From the NCBI GenBank assembly GCA_002428045.1, contig DIZZ01000149.1, forward strand, positions 1-17,305: a stretch of DNA of 17,305 bases, read 5' to 3'. Under the pieces are notes generated by a model. That model saw only the letters and a list, made by a program, of their open reading frames with translations, did not search any database and was not told where the DNA came from. Positions 7,558 through 14,915 of the stretch are shown piece after piece. This DNA comes from Verrucomicrobia bacterium UBA6015. GTDB lineage: Bacteria > Verrucomicrobiota > Kiritimatiellia > UBA8416. The position numbers and the translations under genes were made by a program. Position 1 is the first letter of the stretch; every line of letters starts with the position of its first letter.

Positions 7558-7889
7558 TTCGTCTCCTCGTCCTCGATCTTGTCACCCTTGTCCAGCACAC
7601 GCGATACCGCCCCGCGCAACACTTCGACCTTCACATTGTCCGCCAACTTGATGATGAACGTCGTTTCCTTGACATTGGTAATCGTCCCCACCATGCCGCC
7701 ACCGAAGATCACACGAGCCCCGCTCTTGAGGTTCTCGATCATCAGCCGACGCTCCTTCTCCTTGCGCTGCTGCGGACGAATCATCATGAAATACATGATG
7801 CCGATGATGAATGCCATCGGCAGCATCATCTGCATTATCCCGCCCCCCGACGCCTGCGCGATGACCAGTAATCCCTCTATTCCCTGCAT
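7554..7889 (-). CDS. yajC: preprotein translocase subunit YajC
   Basis: YajC is a small accessory membrane protein of the SecDF-YajC complex. The 111-residue product has one hydrophobic helix (MMLPMAFIIGIMYFMMI, about residues 21-37). The family-defining IRPQQRKEKER follows, then a soluble domain with LKSGARVIFGGGMVGTI and an acidic tail. An AGAGGAG ribosome binding site precedes the ATG. The stop overlaps the secDF start by four bases (ATGA), and tgt ends 23 bases upstream, so tgt-yajC-secDF form one transcript. Confidence 0.96.
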   Translation of the reverse strand: MQGIEGLLVIAQASGGGIMQMMLPMAFIIGIMYFMMIRPQQRKEKERRLMIENLKSGARVIFGGGMVGTITNVKETTFIIKLADNVKVEVLRGAVSRVLDKGDKIEDEETK

Positions 7890-7912
7890 GTTCCGTACTC
7901 CTCTTGTTTTAC

Positions 7913-9049
7913 TTACGTTTCCTCTTGCAGGGCTGGCTCATCCGCCGTGAACGCCCTGCAATAATCTCCAAAATAGCCACCCCGCACCGCCTCCCGGACC
8001 TGCACCATGAAGGCCTGGTAGCGGAAAAGATTGTGGATCGTCAGCAACCTGACGCCCAGGATCTCACCGACATTCAACAGGTGCCGCACGTATGCCCGCG
8101 AGAAATGGGAGCAGGTATAACACCCGCATCCCTCTTCCACCGGCCGCGTATCGACCCGGTAGGCACCGGCCTTGACCGGATACGCCCCCCTGGCCGTGAA
8201 CGCCGACCCGTTGCGCGCATACCGTGTGGGTATCACACAATCAAACATGTCCACCCCGAGCGACACCGCCTTCAGGATCTGCGACATCCGCCCCACCCCC
8301 ATCAGATAGCGGGGCCGGTCCGGCGGCAGTTCCGCGACACCATCCTCCATCCCCTGAAGGAGCACATCCTCCGGCTCGCCAACACTAACGCCGCCCACCG
8401 CATAACCATCAAAACCAATCGCCACCAACTCGTGGGCGCAGCGCCGCCGCAAATCCGTGAACGCGCCCCCCTGCACAATTCCAAACACGAGCTGACCCGC
8501 CGCACGCGGCTGTTCAGCACATTTGGCCGCCCATGCTATGCTTTTCTCCATCGACTGACAAGCGTAATCCCGCGTGCAGCCGTGCGGAGGGCATTCGTCG
8601 AAGACCATGGCGATGTCCGAACCCAGGATCCGCTGAATGCGCATGGCCTCCACTGGCCCTAGGAAAATGCGACTTCCATCGATGTGCGAACTGAATTCCA
8701 CCCCCTCATCGCGGATCTTGCGCAACCCCGCGAGACTGAATACCTGGAACCCGCCACTGTCGGTCAGGATCGGGCGGTTCCACCCCATGAACCGGTGCAA
8801 CCCGCCACAGGCCTCGATCACCTCCATCCCCGGCCGCAAATTGAGGTGGTATGTATTGCCCAGCAGGATAGAGACGCCCAGCCCCTCAAGCTCCGCCGGA
8901 CTCATCGCCTTGACCGTCCCCTGCGTGCCGACCGGCATGAAGACCGGGGTTTCCACCACCCCGTGAGCCGTCTGCAGGAACCCCGTGCGCGCACGGCTGC
9001 CTGCATCCCACGCATCGATTGTAAATGATCCCGGCAGTTCTGGATTCAA
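7913..9049 (-). CDS. tgt: queuine tRNA-ribosyltransferase (tRNA-guanine transglycosylase)
   Basis: Tgt swaps guanine-34 of GUN-anticodon tRNAs for the queuosine precursor preQ1. The 378-residue product has the general-base Asp97 in TDSGGFQVF, FGIVQGG (189-195), and the nucleophile Asp270 in VDMFDCVIPTR. It also has the structural zinc site Cys308, Cys310, Cys313 and His339. The start is a TTG at 9047-9049 with a GGGGA ribosome binding site about eight bases before it. The next in-frame Met is residue 38, inside the conserved core (TPVFMPVGTQG), so it cannot be the start. A promoter lies about 40 bases upstream. With yajC and secDF following, this is the widespread tgt-yajC-secD arrangement. 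No queuosine synthesis genes are in view. Confidence 0.97.
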   Translation of the reverse strand: MNPELPGSFTIDAWDAGSRARTGFLQTAHGVVETPVFMPVGTQGTVKAMSPAELEGLGVSILLGNTYHLNLRPGMEVIEACGGLHRFMGWNRPILTDSGGFQVFSLAGLRKIRDEGVEFSSHIDGSRIFLGPVEAMRIQRILGSDIAMVFDECPPHGCTRDYACQSMEKSIAWAAKCAEQPRAAGQLVFGIVQGGAFTDLRRRCAHELVAIGFDGYAVGGVSVGEPEDVLLQGMEDGVAELPPDRPRYLMGVGRMSQILKAVSLGVDMFDCVIPTRYARNGSAFTARGAYPVKAGAYRVDTRPVEEGCGCYTCSHFSRAYVRHLLNVGEILGVRLLTIHNLFRYQAFMVQVREAVRGGYFGDYCRAFTADEPALQEET

Positions 9050-9085
9050 GCGATATTCCCCTGTTGTGCAACCACAAAATATAAG

Positions 9086-9114
9086 ATCATAATGCCTTTC
9101 GATTTAAAAGACAA
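9086..9114 (-). promoter_or_regulatory. sigma70-type promoter for tgt-yajC-secDF-recJ
   Basis: On the minus strand, TTGTCT (9109-9114, -35) and TATGAT (9086-9091, -10) are separated by exactly 17 bases. This predicts transcription starting near 9079 and a leader of about 30 bases before the TTG start of tgt. The elements match consensus at four and five of six positions. It sits in the divergent gap between tgt and the URO-D-like gene. Confidence 0.6.
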
Positions 9115-9139
9115 CCAAAACGGAACGGTTTGCGCTTGT

Positions 9140-9176
9140 TTCCGAAGGTTGTCCTGCATATGCTTCCGAACATTGT
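9140..9176 (+). repeat. pair of 13-base direct repeats upstream of the URO-D-like gene
   Basis: The pattern TTCCGAAnnTTGT occurs at 9140-9152 and again at 9164-9176, 11 of 13 positions fixed, with a 24-base period. The second copy ends 39 bases before the ATG of the URO-D-like gene, in promoter distance, and there is no clear sigma70 pair on that strand. It may be a tandem regulator-binding site. The spacing is a little over two helical turns. Chance cannot be excluded for so short a repeat. Confidence 0.4.
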
Positions 9177-9215
9177 TTTATGAGTGAATGATCGGATAGC
9201 CGAAAGGGCGGAATC

Positions 9216-10370
9216 ATGACAAACAGGGAACGGGCATTGGCAATATTGCGGTATCAACCGGTTGATCGGTTGCCGATCGTGCATTTTGGATATTGGCGGG
9301 AGACCTTACAGAAATGGGCGGACGAAGGACACCTCTCCATGGCCCTGGTCAAGGCGCATGGCGATGGCAATCCTGCGGATTACGAACTGAATGCCCTGCT
9401 AGGCTGGGATTTCAACTGGCAATGCATGTTCTATCCCAATCATCTATTGAATCCCCGATTTGAGCACAAGGTGATTAAAACCTTTGAAGACGGCACGCAG
9501 CATGTGATGGATCATAATGGCGTCGTCCTTTGCCAGAAGCCCGGCGCAGGCAGCATTCCGGCTGAAATCAGCCATACTCTGACAGATCGCAAGAGCTGGG
9601 ATGAACACTATAAATTCCGCTACCGCTGGGATGCGTCGCGAATCACTGGCCAGCGGGTGCTTGTCAATGACAAGATGATTCCGTTTTCGGAAGGCGGGCT
9701 GGAATTCCTCAAGACGGGTGAACGGGATTATCTTTATGGACTGCATTGCGGCAGTCTGTTCGGAAATATCCGCAATATCGTCGGCGTGGAGGGCAGCAGC
9801 TACATCTATTGCGATGACGAAGTCCTCTATGACGAAATGATCAATACCAACGCCGAGGTCTGTTACCAGAATGTCAAGTTTGCACTGGAAAGCGGGGCGA
9901 AATTCGATTTTGCCCATTTCTGGGAAGACATCTGCTTCAAGAACGGCCCGCTGGTCATTCCGGACGTATTTGACGAGAAGGTCGGACCGCACTACCGGCG
10001 CATCACCGACCTGCTGACGCAGTACGGGATTGATATTGTCTCGCTGGATTGTGACGGCATGATCGATTCACTGATTCCAACCTGGCTGGGGAACGGGGTA
10101 AACACGATGTTCCCGATCGAGGTGGGTACATGGAATGCAAGCCTGGCCCCCTGGCGTGAAAAATACGGCAAATCGTTGCGTGGCGTGGGCGGCATGAACA
10201 AGAATGTTCTTTCGCTCGACCGGGCTGCGGTCGACACCGAGATCGCCCGCCTGCGCGAGCTGGTGGCTCTGGGGGGGTATATCCCCTGCCCCGACCACCG
10301 CTTACCACCCGGTGCCAAGTGGGATCTCGTCAAGTACTACTGCGTGAAAATGCGCGAGACCTTCGCGTAA
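9216..10370 (+). CDS. uroporphyrinogen decarboxylase (URO-D) superfamily protein, not HemE
   Basis: This is a 384-residue protein of the URO-D/MtaA TIM-barrel superfamily. Recognisable parts are the N-terminal NRERALAILRYQPVDRLPI (3-21), the HFWEDICFKNGPLVIPDVF region (234-252), SLDCDGMIDSLIPTWLGNGV (276-295), FPIEVG (299-304) and GGMNKN (325-330). GGYIPCPDHRLPP (353-365) lies near the end. The RQAGRYLPEY-type substrate motif of true HemE is missing, so haem synthesis is unlikely. Relatives include corrinoid-dependent methyltransferases of methanogens and many uncharacterised paralogues in anaerobes. No corrinoid protein, reductive activator or transporter gene is adjacent, so the substrate is unknown. 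It is the only plus-strand gene here, with its own upstream gap and a GGCGG-like site before the ATG. Its base composition is a little more AT-rich than the neighbouring fab genes. Family call secure; function unassigned. Confidence 0.88.
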   Translation: MTNRERALAILRYQPVDRLPIVHFGYWRETLQKWADEGHLSMALVKAHGDGNPADYELNALLGWDFNWQCMFYPNHLLNPRFEHKVIKTFEDGTQHVMDHNGVVLCQKPGAGSIPAEISHTLTDRKSWDEHYKFRYRWDASRITGQRVLVNDKMIPFSEGGLEFLKTGERDYLYGLHCGSLFGNIRNIVGVEGSSYIYCDDEVLYDEMINTNAEVCYQNVKFALESGAKFDFAHFWEDICFKNGPLVIPDVFDEKVGPHYRRITDLLTQYGIDIVSLDCDGMIDSLIPTWLGNGVNTMFPIEVGTWNASLAPWREKYGKSLRGVGGMNKNVLSLDRAAVDTEIARLRELVALGGYIPCPDHRLPPGAKWDLVKYYCVKMRETFA

Positions 10371-10376
10371 TGACTC

Positions 10377-10442
10377 CCTAATCGTAATCCTAATCGTAAT
10401 TCCTAATCCCGATGACGATGACGAGCAGGATTAGGATTAGGA
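10377..10442. repeat. degenerate hexamer repeat with inverted arm between convergent genes
   Basis: Starting seven bases after the URO-D-like stop, six-base units alternate as CCTAAT, CGTAAT, CCTAAT, CGTAAT and (after one extra T) CCTAAT. Two GATGAC units follow, and then AGGATT twice, the complement-phase form of the first unit. TCCTAATCC (10401-10409) is the exact reverse complement of GGATTAGGA (10428-10436), giving a 9-base stem around an 18-base loop. No open reading frame covers it. It looks like a simple-sequence intergenic element of the TAATCG/TAATCC kind. Confidence 0.6.
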
Positions 10443-10457
10443 CCATCTGGAAAATAA

Positions 10458-10491
10458 AAACCCGCCTGCCAAGTGATTGGCAGACGGGTTT
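10458..10491 (-). terminator. intrinsic terminator after fabF (probably bidirectional)
   Basis: Two 14-base arms (10458-10471 and 10478-10491) pair with a single exception around a 6-base loop. In the fabF transcript the exceptional pair is a G-U wobble and the stem runs into a U-rich tract, which suits a minus-strand terminator 20 bases after the fabF stop. The plus strand also shows a T-rich tail, so the convergent URO-D-like transcript may end here too, with one mismatch in its stem. Confidence 0.85.
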
Positions 10492-10510
10492 ATTTCTTGG
10501 CCTAGGCTGC

Positions 10511-11752
10511 TTAGACTTTCGTCATGCAGACGCAGGCATTATGGCCGCCGAAGCCGAGGGAGTTATTCAGCGCCACCTCAACGACCGCCTCACGAGCCGA
10601 GTTGGCGACGTAATCCAGGTCGCACTCCGGATCGGGATTGATCTGGTTGATGGTTGGCGGTACGAATCCGTACTTGATGGCCAGCGCACAGGCGATCGCT
10701 TCCACACCGGCGGCCGCGCCGAGCAGATGCCCCGTCATCGACTTGGTCGAGCTGATCATCACCTTGCGGGCGAGATCCTCTCCGAGCGCACCCTTGATGG
10801 CACGGGTTTCGATCTTGTCGTTGAGCGGCGTGCTGGTGCCATGCGCATTGATGTAGGTCACGGACGCGGGCGTACGGCCTGCGTCACGAATGGCGCTCAC
10901 CATCGCCCGCGTAGCCCCCTCGCCACTATCCATCGGCGCGGTCATGTGATAGGCATCACAGGATTGCCCGAAGCCAGCGATTTCGCAGTAGATTTTGGCT
11001 CCGCGTGCCTTGGCATGCTCGAATTCCTCCATCACGAGGATGGCGGCACCTTCGCCCATGACAAACCCATCGCGCTCCTTGTCGAACGGACGGCTGGCGG
11101 TGGCGGGATCGTCATTTCGGGTGCTCAGCGCCTTCATGGCCGCAAACCCGCCGATACCGAGGGGCGAAATACAAGATTCCGCACCGCCCGCGACAACCAC
11201 ATCCACTTCGTTGCGCTGAATCAGGCGCAGGGCATCGCCCATCGCGTGAGCGGCACTGGCACAGGCGGAAACCACGCAGTAGTTGGGTCCTTTAAGATTG
11301 TGGTCAATCGCAATCAAGCCGGAGGCCATATTGACGATCATCTGGGGGATCATGAACGGCGAGCAGCGTCCAGGCCCCTTTTCAAGTAATACCTTGTGCT
11401 GCCCCTCCAGCGTGCCCAGACCACCGATACCGGATCCGACGATGGTGCCCATGCGCACCGGGTCGATCTTATCACGATCAAAGGCGGCATCGTCCATCGC
11501 CATCTTGGCGGCGGCACAACCGAAATGACAGAAGCGATCCATACGCCGCTGTTCTTTTTTTGGGATAAAGGCATCAATATCAAAATCGGTGACTTCGCCG
11601 GCAATCTGAGCATCGTACGCCGAGGCGTCAAAACTCTCGATACGCCGAATCCCGCAGCGCCCACTCTGAAGGCTGGCCCGGAATGCTTCGATCGTTGATC
11701 CGATGGGGCTGACCACGCCGATACCTGTTACGACAACTCTTCTCGTTTCCAC
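10511..11752 (-). CDS. fabF: beta-ketoacyl-ACP synthase II
   Basis: FabF condenses malonyl-ACP with acyl-ACP in each elongation cycle of type II fatty acid synthesis. The 413-residue product has the full Cys-His-His set: Cys164 in VSACASA, His304 in NAHGTSTPLND and His342 in KSMTGHLLGAA. The start is a GTG at 11750-11752 with AGGAG six bases upstream; the product then begins (M)ETRRVVVTGIGVVSPIG, the normal FabF start. It is the last gene of the rsmD-to-fabF operon but is separated from acpP by a strong hairpin terminator. Its level is therefore probably set by read-through or an unseen internal promoter. Confidence 0.97.
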   Translation of the reverse strand: METRRVVVTGIGVVSPIGSTIEAFRASLQSGRCGIRRIESFDASAYDAQIAGEVTDFDIDAFIPKKEQRRMDRFCHFGCAAAKMAMDDAAFDRDKIDPVRMGTIVGSGIGGLGTLEGQHKVLLEKGPGRCSPFMIPQMIVNMASGLIAIDHNLKGPNYCVVSACASAAHAMGDALRLIQRNEVDVVVAGGAESCISPLGIGGFAAMKALSTRNDDPATASRPFDKERDGFVMGEGAAILVMEEFEHAKARGAKIYCEIAGFGQSCDAYHMTAPMDSGEGATRAMVSAIRDAGRTPASVTYINAHGTSTPLNDKIETRAIKGALGEDLARKVMISSTKSMTGHLLGAAAGVEAIACALAIKYGFVPPTINQINPDPECDLDYVANSAREAVVEVALNNSLGFGGHNACVCMTKV

Positions 11753-11794
11753 TGTCTGCTCCTGTTCGATGCTGCTTTGGATCGCTAACGATAA

Positions 11795-11823
11795 AAACCG
11801 GAGGGAGCGGATCCCTCCGGTTT
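11795..11823 (-). terminator. intrinsic terminator/attenuator between acpP and fabF
   Basis: Two perfect 12-base arms, AAACCGGAGGGA (11795-11806) and its complement (11812-11823), enclose a 5-base loop. On the minus strand the stem is followed by an uninterrupted T run, the layout of a classic rho-independent terminator. It begins 20 bases after the acpP stop and ends about 42 bases before the fabF GTG. It should let acpP be made in excess over fabF from one upstream promoter. Confidence 0.85.
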
Positions 11824-11843
11824 GTAATCATGAAACCGTGGGA

Positions 11844-12083
11844 TTAACCCTCGATTCCCTTTTCCTTCATATACTTGACAACCGCACCGACCGTGGTCAG
11901 CTTCTCGGCGTCTTCATCCGGGATATCCGCGCCGAATTCTTCTTCGAACGCCATGACCAGCTCAACGGTATCCAGCGAGTCCGCGCCGAGATCCTCGATG
12001 AACGAGGCGTCGGTCGTGACCTGATCCGCGTTCACACCAAGCTGCTCCACGATAATGTCCTTTACTTTGTCTTCCAGTGCCAT
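11844..12083 (-). CDS. acpP: acyl carrier protein
   Basis: This is the cytoplasmic carrier of growing acyl chains on a 4'-phosphopantetheine arm. The 79-residue acidic protein has the attachment motif DLGADSLDTVEL with Ser36 as the modified residue, within the usual three-helix length. AAGGAG six bases before the ATG is the strongest ribosome binding site in the window, fitting the abundance of ACP. It lies between fabG (58-base gap, with a purine-rich leader on the coding strand) and fabF, with a terminator immediately downstream. Confidence 0.98.
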   Translation of the reverse strand: MALEDKVKDIIVEQLGVNADQVTTDASFIEDLGADSLDTVELVMAFEEEFGADIPDEDAEKLTTVGAVVKYMKEKGIEG

Positions 12084-12141
12084 GTCTATCTCCTTCTTCT
12101 TTTTTCTCTCTGAACCTTCATACAGGAAGATTCGCCCGTTG

Positions 12142-12885
12142 TTACATGTACATCCCGCCGTTCACAGACAAGACCTGCCCCGTGATATAGGAAGAGGCAT
12201 CGGTTGCCAGGAACAAAACGGCCTTCGCCACATCCGCCGGACCGCCAAACCGTTTCATCGGTATCTGATCCAGCATTTTCTGCTTCACATCATCAGCCAG
12301 AATATCCGTCATTTTCGATTCAATAAATCCCGGGGCCACCGCATTGACACGGATGTTCCGGGCCGCCAACTCACGGGCGGACGACTTGGTCAATGCAATC
12401 ACGCCAGCCTTCGACGCCGCATAATTACACTGACCGGCATTTCCGATCAAGCCAATAATTGAGGCGATGTTGACGATGACACCCGAGCGGGTCTTCATCA
12501 TCGGACGCGACACCGCCTTGGTGAACAGGAACGTGCCTTTCAGATTCACATCCAGCACGGCATCCCAATCCTCCTCGCTCATGCGCATCATCAGGCCATC
12601 CTTGGTGATCCCGGCATTATTGACGAGGATATCCACTCCGCCAAAGACCGCGATGGTCTCCTCGACGGCCTTGTTAACATCGTCCCCGTTGCTGACGTTG
12701 ACCGCCAGGCAATGCGCTTTCGTACCGATCGCCTGCACCGACTGCGCCGTATCCGCCAGCCATTCGGCCTTCAGATCGCAGATGGCCACATTCGCACCAT
12801 GGCGGGCCAATTCTTCTGCAATGATCCGACCAATACCACGAGCCGCCCCCGTGACGATGGCTGTCTTCCCTGTTAATTCACCCAT
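12142..12885 (-). CDS. fabG: 3-oxoacyl-ACP reductase
   Basis: FabG reduces beta-ketoacyl-ACP with NADPH in the elongation cycle. From the ATG at 12885 the product is 247 residues, the family length. It has the Rossmann motif TGAARGIG (12-19), NNAG (89-92) and the catalytic set Asn114, Ser142, Tyr155 and Lys159 (NYAASKAG). The usual C-terminus GQVLSVNGGMYM is present. Another in-frame ATG at 12906 would add seven residues (MTLEINK). I prefer 12885 because GGAG lies nine bases upstream and homologues begin near MGELTGKTAIVTG. The 80-base gap before it is AT-rich and might hold a weak internal promoter, but I see no convincing -35/-10 pair. Confidence 0.96.
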   Translation of the reverse strand: MGELTGKTAIVTGAARGIGRIIAEELARHGANVAICDLKAEWLADTAQSVQAIGTKAHCLAVNVSNGDDVNKAVEETIAVFGGVDILVNNAGITKDGLMMRMSEEDWDAVLDVNLKGTFLFTKAVSRPMMKTRSGVIVNIASIIGLIGNAGQCNYAASKAGVIALTKSSARELAARNIRVNAVAPGFIESKMTDILADDVKQKMLDQIPMKRFGGPADVAKAVLFLATDASSYITGQVLSVNGGMYM

Positions 12886-12965
12886 TTTATTAATCTCCAA
12901 TGTCATGCCAACCGCCTATCGCGTCGGCTGTTTTATTACTGTTTATTGTCGATATTTTTTCCGAA

Positions 12966-13895
12966 TCAACCCTTGAGCGCAGCCACGGTCGCTTCCAGCG
13001 TGGGGGCGTCCTGGATGTTGAAAAGTTGCGCATCCTTGGCGATGCGCTTGATCAAACCGGTGAGCACCTTGCCGGGACCACATTCGATAAAGCGGGTCAC
13101 GCCAGCGGCGCTCATGGTGTTGATGCTTTCGTACCAGTGTACCGAACCGGTCACCTGAGCGAGCATGGTGCGACGGATATCATCCGGTCCGCCGTGCGGC
13201 AGGCCCGTGACATTGGCCACAACCGGCATCGCGGGAGCTTGGACCTGTGCAGCGTTCAGAACCGCCTCAAGCTTCGGAGTGGCAGACGCCATCAGCGACG
13301 AATGGAAGGCTCCGGCGACGCCGAGCACGATCGCCCGTTTGGCACCCAGTTCCTTGGCCAGCACCTCGGCTTTGGCTATCGCTTCGCGCGGTCCCGAAAG
13401 CACGGTCTGGTCTTCGGCATTCAGGTTGGCCGTTTCAACCCCGGTCTGCTCGCACACCTGACGGAGGCCGTCGGCGGAAAGTCCGATCACGCTGATCATG
13501 CCACCCGCATTTTCCTCGCAAGCGGCCTGCATGGCCTGCCCGCGCACCTGCAAGACGCGCAGGGTATCCTCAAACGAGAGCACCCCGGCGGCATGTAGCG
13601 CCGACCATTCGCCAAGGCTCAATCCTGCCGTCATCGCAATTTCCAGCCCCGGCATCTGCGCCTGCAAGGCACGCAGACATGCCACGCTGGTCAGAAAAAT
13701 CGCCGGCTGGCAATGATTGGACTTGGTCAGCTCCTCGATCGGTCCCTCAAAGCAAAGGCTCGACAGGCTGTAGCCGAGAACGGCATCCGCCTTGGCGTAT
13801 AGCTCGCGGCACACCGGAAAGACTGCGGCCAGATCCTTACCCATCCCGACGAACTGGGCTCCCTGCCCGGAAAATACAACTGCTGTTTTGCTCAT
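12966..13895 (-). CDS. fabD: malonyl-CoA:ACP transacylase
   Basis: FabD moves malonyl from CoA to ACP, supplying the extender unit. The 309-residue product begins MSKTAVVFSGQGAQ, and has the nucleophile Ser93 in GLSLGEWSAL and catalytic His198 in GAFHSSLM. The residue before the serine is Leu rather than the His of the common GHSLGE motif. The same change is known in FabD from several lineages, including PVC bacteria, so I treat it as a lineage marker rather than a defect. A GGGAG ribosome binding site is nine bases upstream, and fabH ends 18 bases before the start codon. Confidence 0.97.
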   Translation of the reverse strand: MSKTAVVFSGQGAQFVGMGKDLAAVFPVCRELYAKADAVLGYSLSSLCFEGPIEELTKSNHCQPAIFLTSVACLRALQAQMPGLEIAMTAGLSLGEWSALHAAGVLSFEDTLRVLQVRGQAMQAACEENAGGMISVIGLSADGLRQVCEQTGVETANLNAEDQTVLSGPREAIAKAEVLAKELGAKRAIVLGVAGAFHSSLMASATPKLEAVLNAAQVQAPAMPVVANVTGLPHGGPDDIRRTMLAQVTGSVHWYESINTMSAAGVTRFIECGPGKVLTGLIKRIAKDAQLFNIQDAPTLEATVAALKG

Positions 13896-13913
13896 CCTGA
13901 TATTCTCCCTCGA

Positions 13914-14915
13914 TTAATATTCCACAACCGTAGCGCCCCAGGTGAATCCACCGCCAAAGACGATCATCAGCAGGATATCCCCGCGCTTGATCCGTCCATC
14001 GCGAATGCCTTCATTGAGCGCCAGCGGAACGGTGGCCGCCGTGGTGTTTCCAAGACGATCCAGATTGATGATAAACCGCTCCAGGGGAATCTCGACGCGC
14101 TCGGAAATGGCCTGGACAATCCGCATATTGGCCTGATGAGGGATCACCCAATCCACGTCATCAATGGTCAGGCCAGCCTTGGCCAGGGCGTCACGCCCGG
14201 CTTCGGTCATACAGCGTACCGCATGCTTGAAGACATTGTTGCCCGCCATCTTGACAAAGTGCAGATGCTCGTCGATCGACGCATGGCTGGCCGGGTTACG
14301 GCTGCCTCCGCCGGGGATCATCAGCAAGTCGCCGAGGGATCCATCGGCGCCAACGGCCGTAGCCATGATGCCGCGGTGGGTAACAGTGCGCTTGAGCACT
14401 ACCGCACCGGCCCCATCGCCGAAAAGAATGCAAGTGCCCCGGTCTTCCCAATCCGTCACCACGCTCATTTTGTCGGCACCGATCACCAGCGCGTTATCGT
14501 ACAACCCGCTGAGCAGTAATCCGCGGGCAGTCTCCTGTGCGTACAGGAACCCGGAACAGGCGGCGGAAAGATCGAAACACAACGCCTTAGTGGCACCGAT
14601 GCCGCTCTGGACCAGACTGGCAGTGTTCGGGAAAATCATATCCGGCGTGACCGTGCCCACGATGATCAAATCCAGATCAACGGCATCCAGTCCAGCCTCC
14701 TGCAAAGCCTGCTTGGCGGCCGGAATAGCCATATCCGACGTGGCTTCTCCAGCGGCGGCGATTCGCCGTTCGCGAACCCCCGTACGGGTGACGATCCATT
14801 CATCACTGGTATCGACCATTTTTTCCAGTTCGGCATTCGTCATGATCCGTTCCGGCAGATAGGCTCCGGTACCCGCAATCATCACCGACGGCGTTTTCTC
14901 TCGATCGTCAATCAT
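13914..14915 (-). CDS. fabH: beta-ketoacyl-ACP synthase III
   Basis: FabH starts fatty acid synthesis by condensing acetyl-CoA (or a branched primer) with malonyl-ACP. The 333-residue product shows Cys120 in DLSAACSGFLYA, His260 in IPHQANMRI and Asn290 in LDRLGNTTAA, the complete catalytic triad. It ends GGGFTWGATVVEY as expected. The ATG overlaps the plsX stop (ATGA), and a GGGAGG ribosome binding site lies six bases upstream inside plsX, so translation is coupled. Primer preference cannot be read from sequence alone. Confidence 0.97.
   Translation of the reverse strand: MIDDREKTPSVMIAGTGAYLPERIMTNAELEKMVDTSDEWIVTRTGVRERRIAAAGEATSDMAIPAAKQALQEAGLDAVDLDLIIVGTVTPDMIFPNTASLVQSGIGATKALCFDLSAACSGFLYAQETARGLLLSGLYDNALVIGADKMSVVTDWEDRGTCILFGDGAGAVVLKRTVTHRGIMATAVGADGSLGDLLMIPGGGSRNPASHASIDEHLHFVKMAGNNVFKHAVRCMTEAGRDALAKAGLTIDDVDWVIPHQANMRIVQAISERVEIPLERFIINLDRLGNTTAATVPLALNEGIRDGRIKRGDILLMIVFGGGFTWGATVVEY

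Noticed and set aside
9216..10370. Assignment as HemE (uroporphyrinogen decarboxylase of haem synthesis)
   Set aside because: The N-terminal RQAGRYLPEY-type motif of HemE is absent and no haem genes are nearby.
10377..10442. CRISPR array
   Set aside because: Units are six bases long and contiguous, with no spacers and no cas genes; it is a simple-sequence repeat.
10412..11389. Plus-strand open frame (325 codons) opposite fabF
   Set aside because: It starts in the hexamer repeat, runs through the terminator and then lies antisense to FabF; no recognisable motif.
12886..12965. Internal promoter ahead of fabG
   Set aside because: The stretch is AT-rich but no -35/-10 pair with acceptable spacing stands out; mentioned only as a possibility under fabG.
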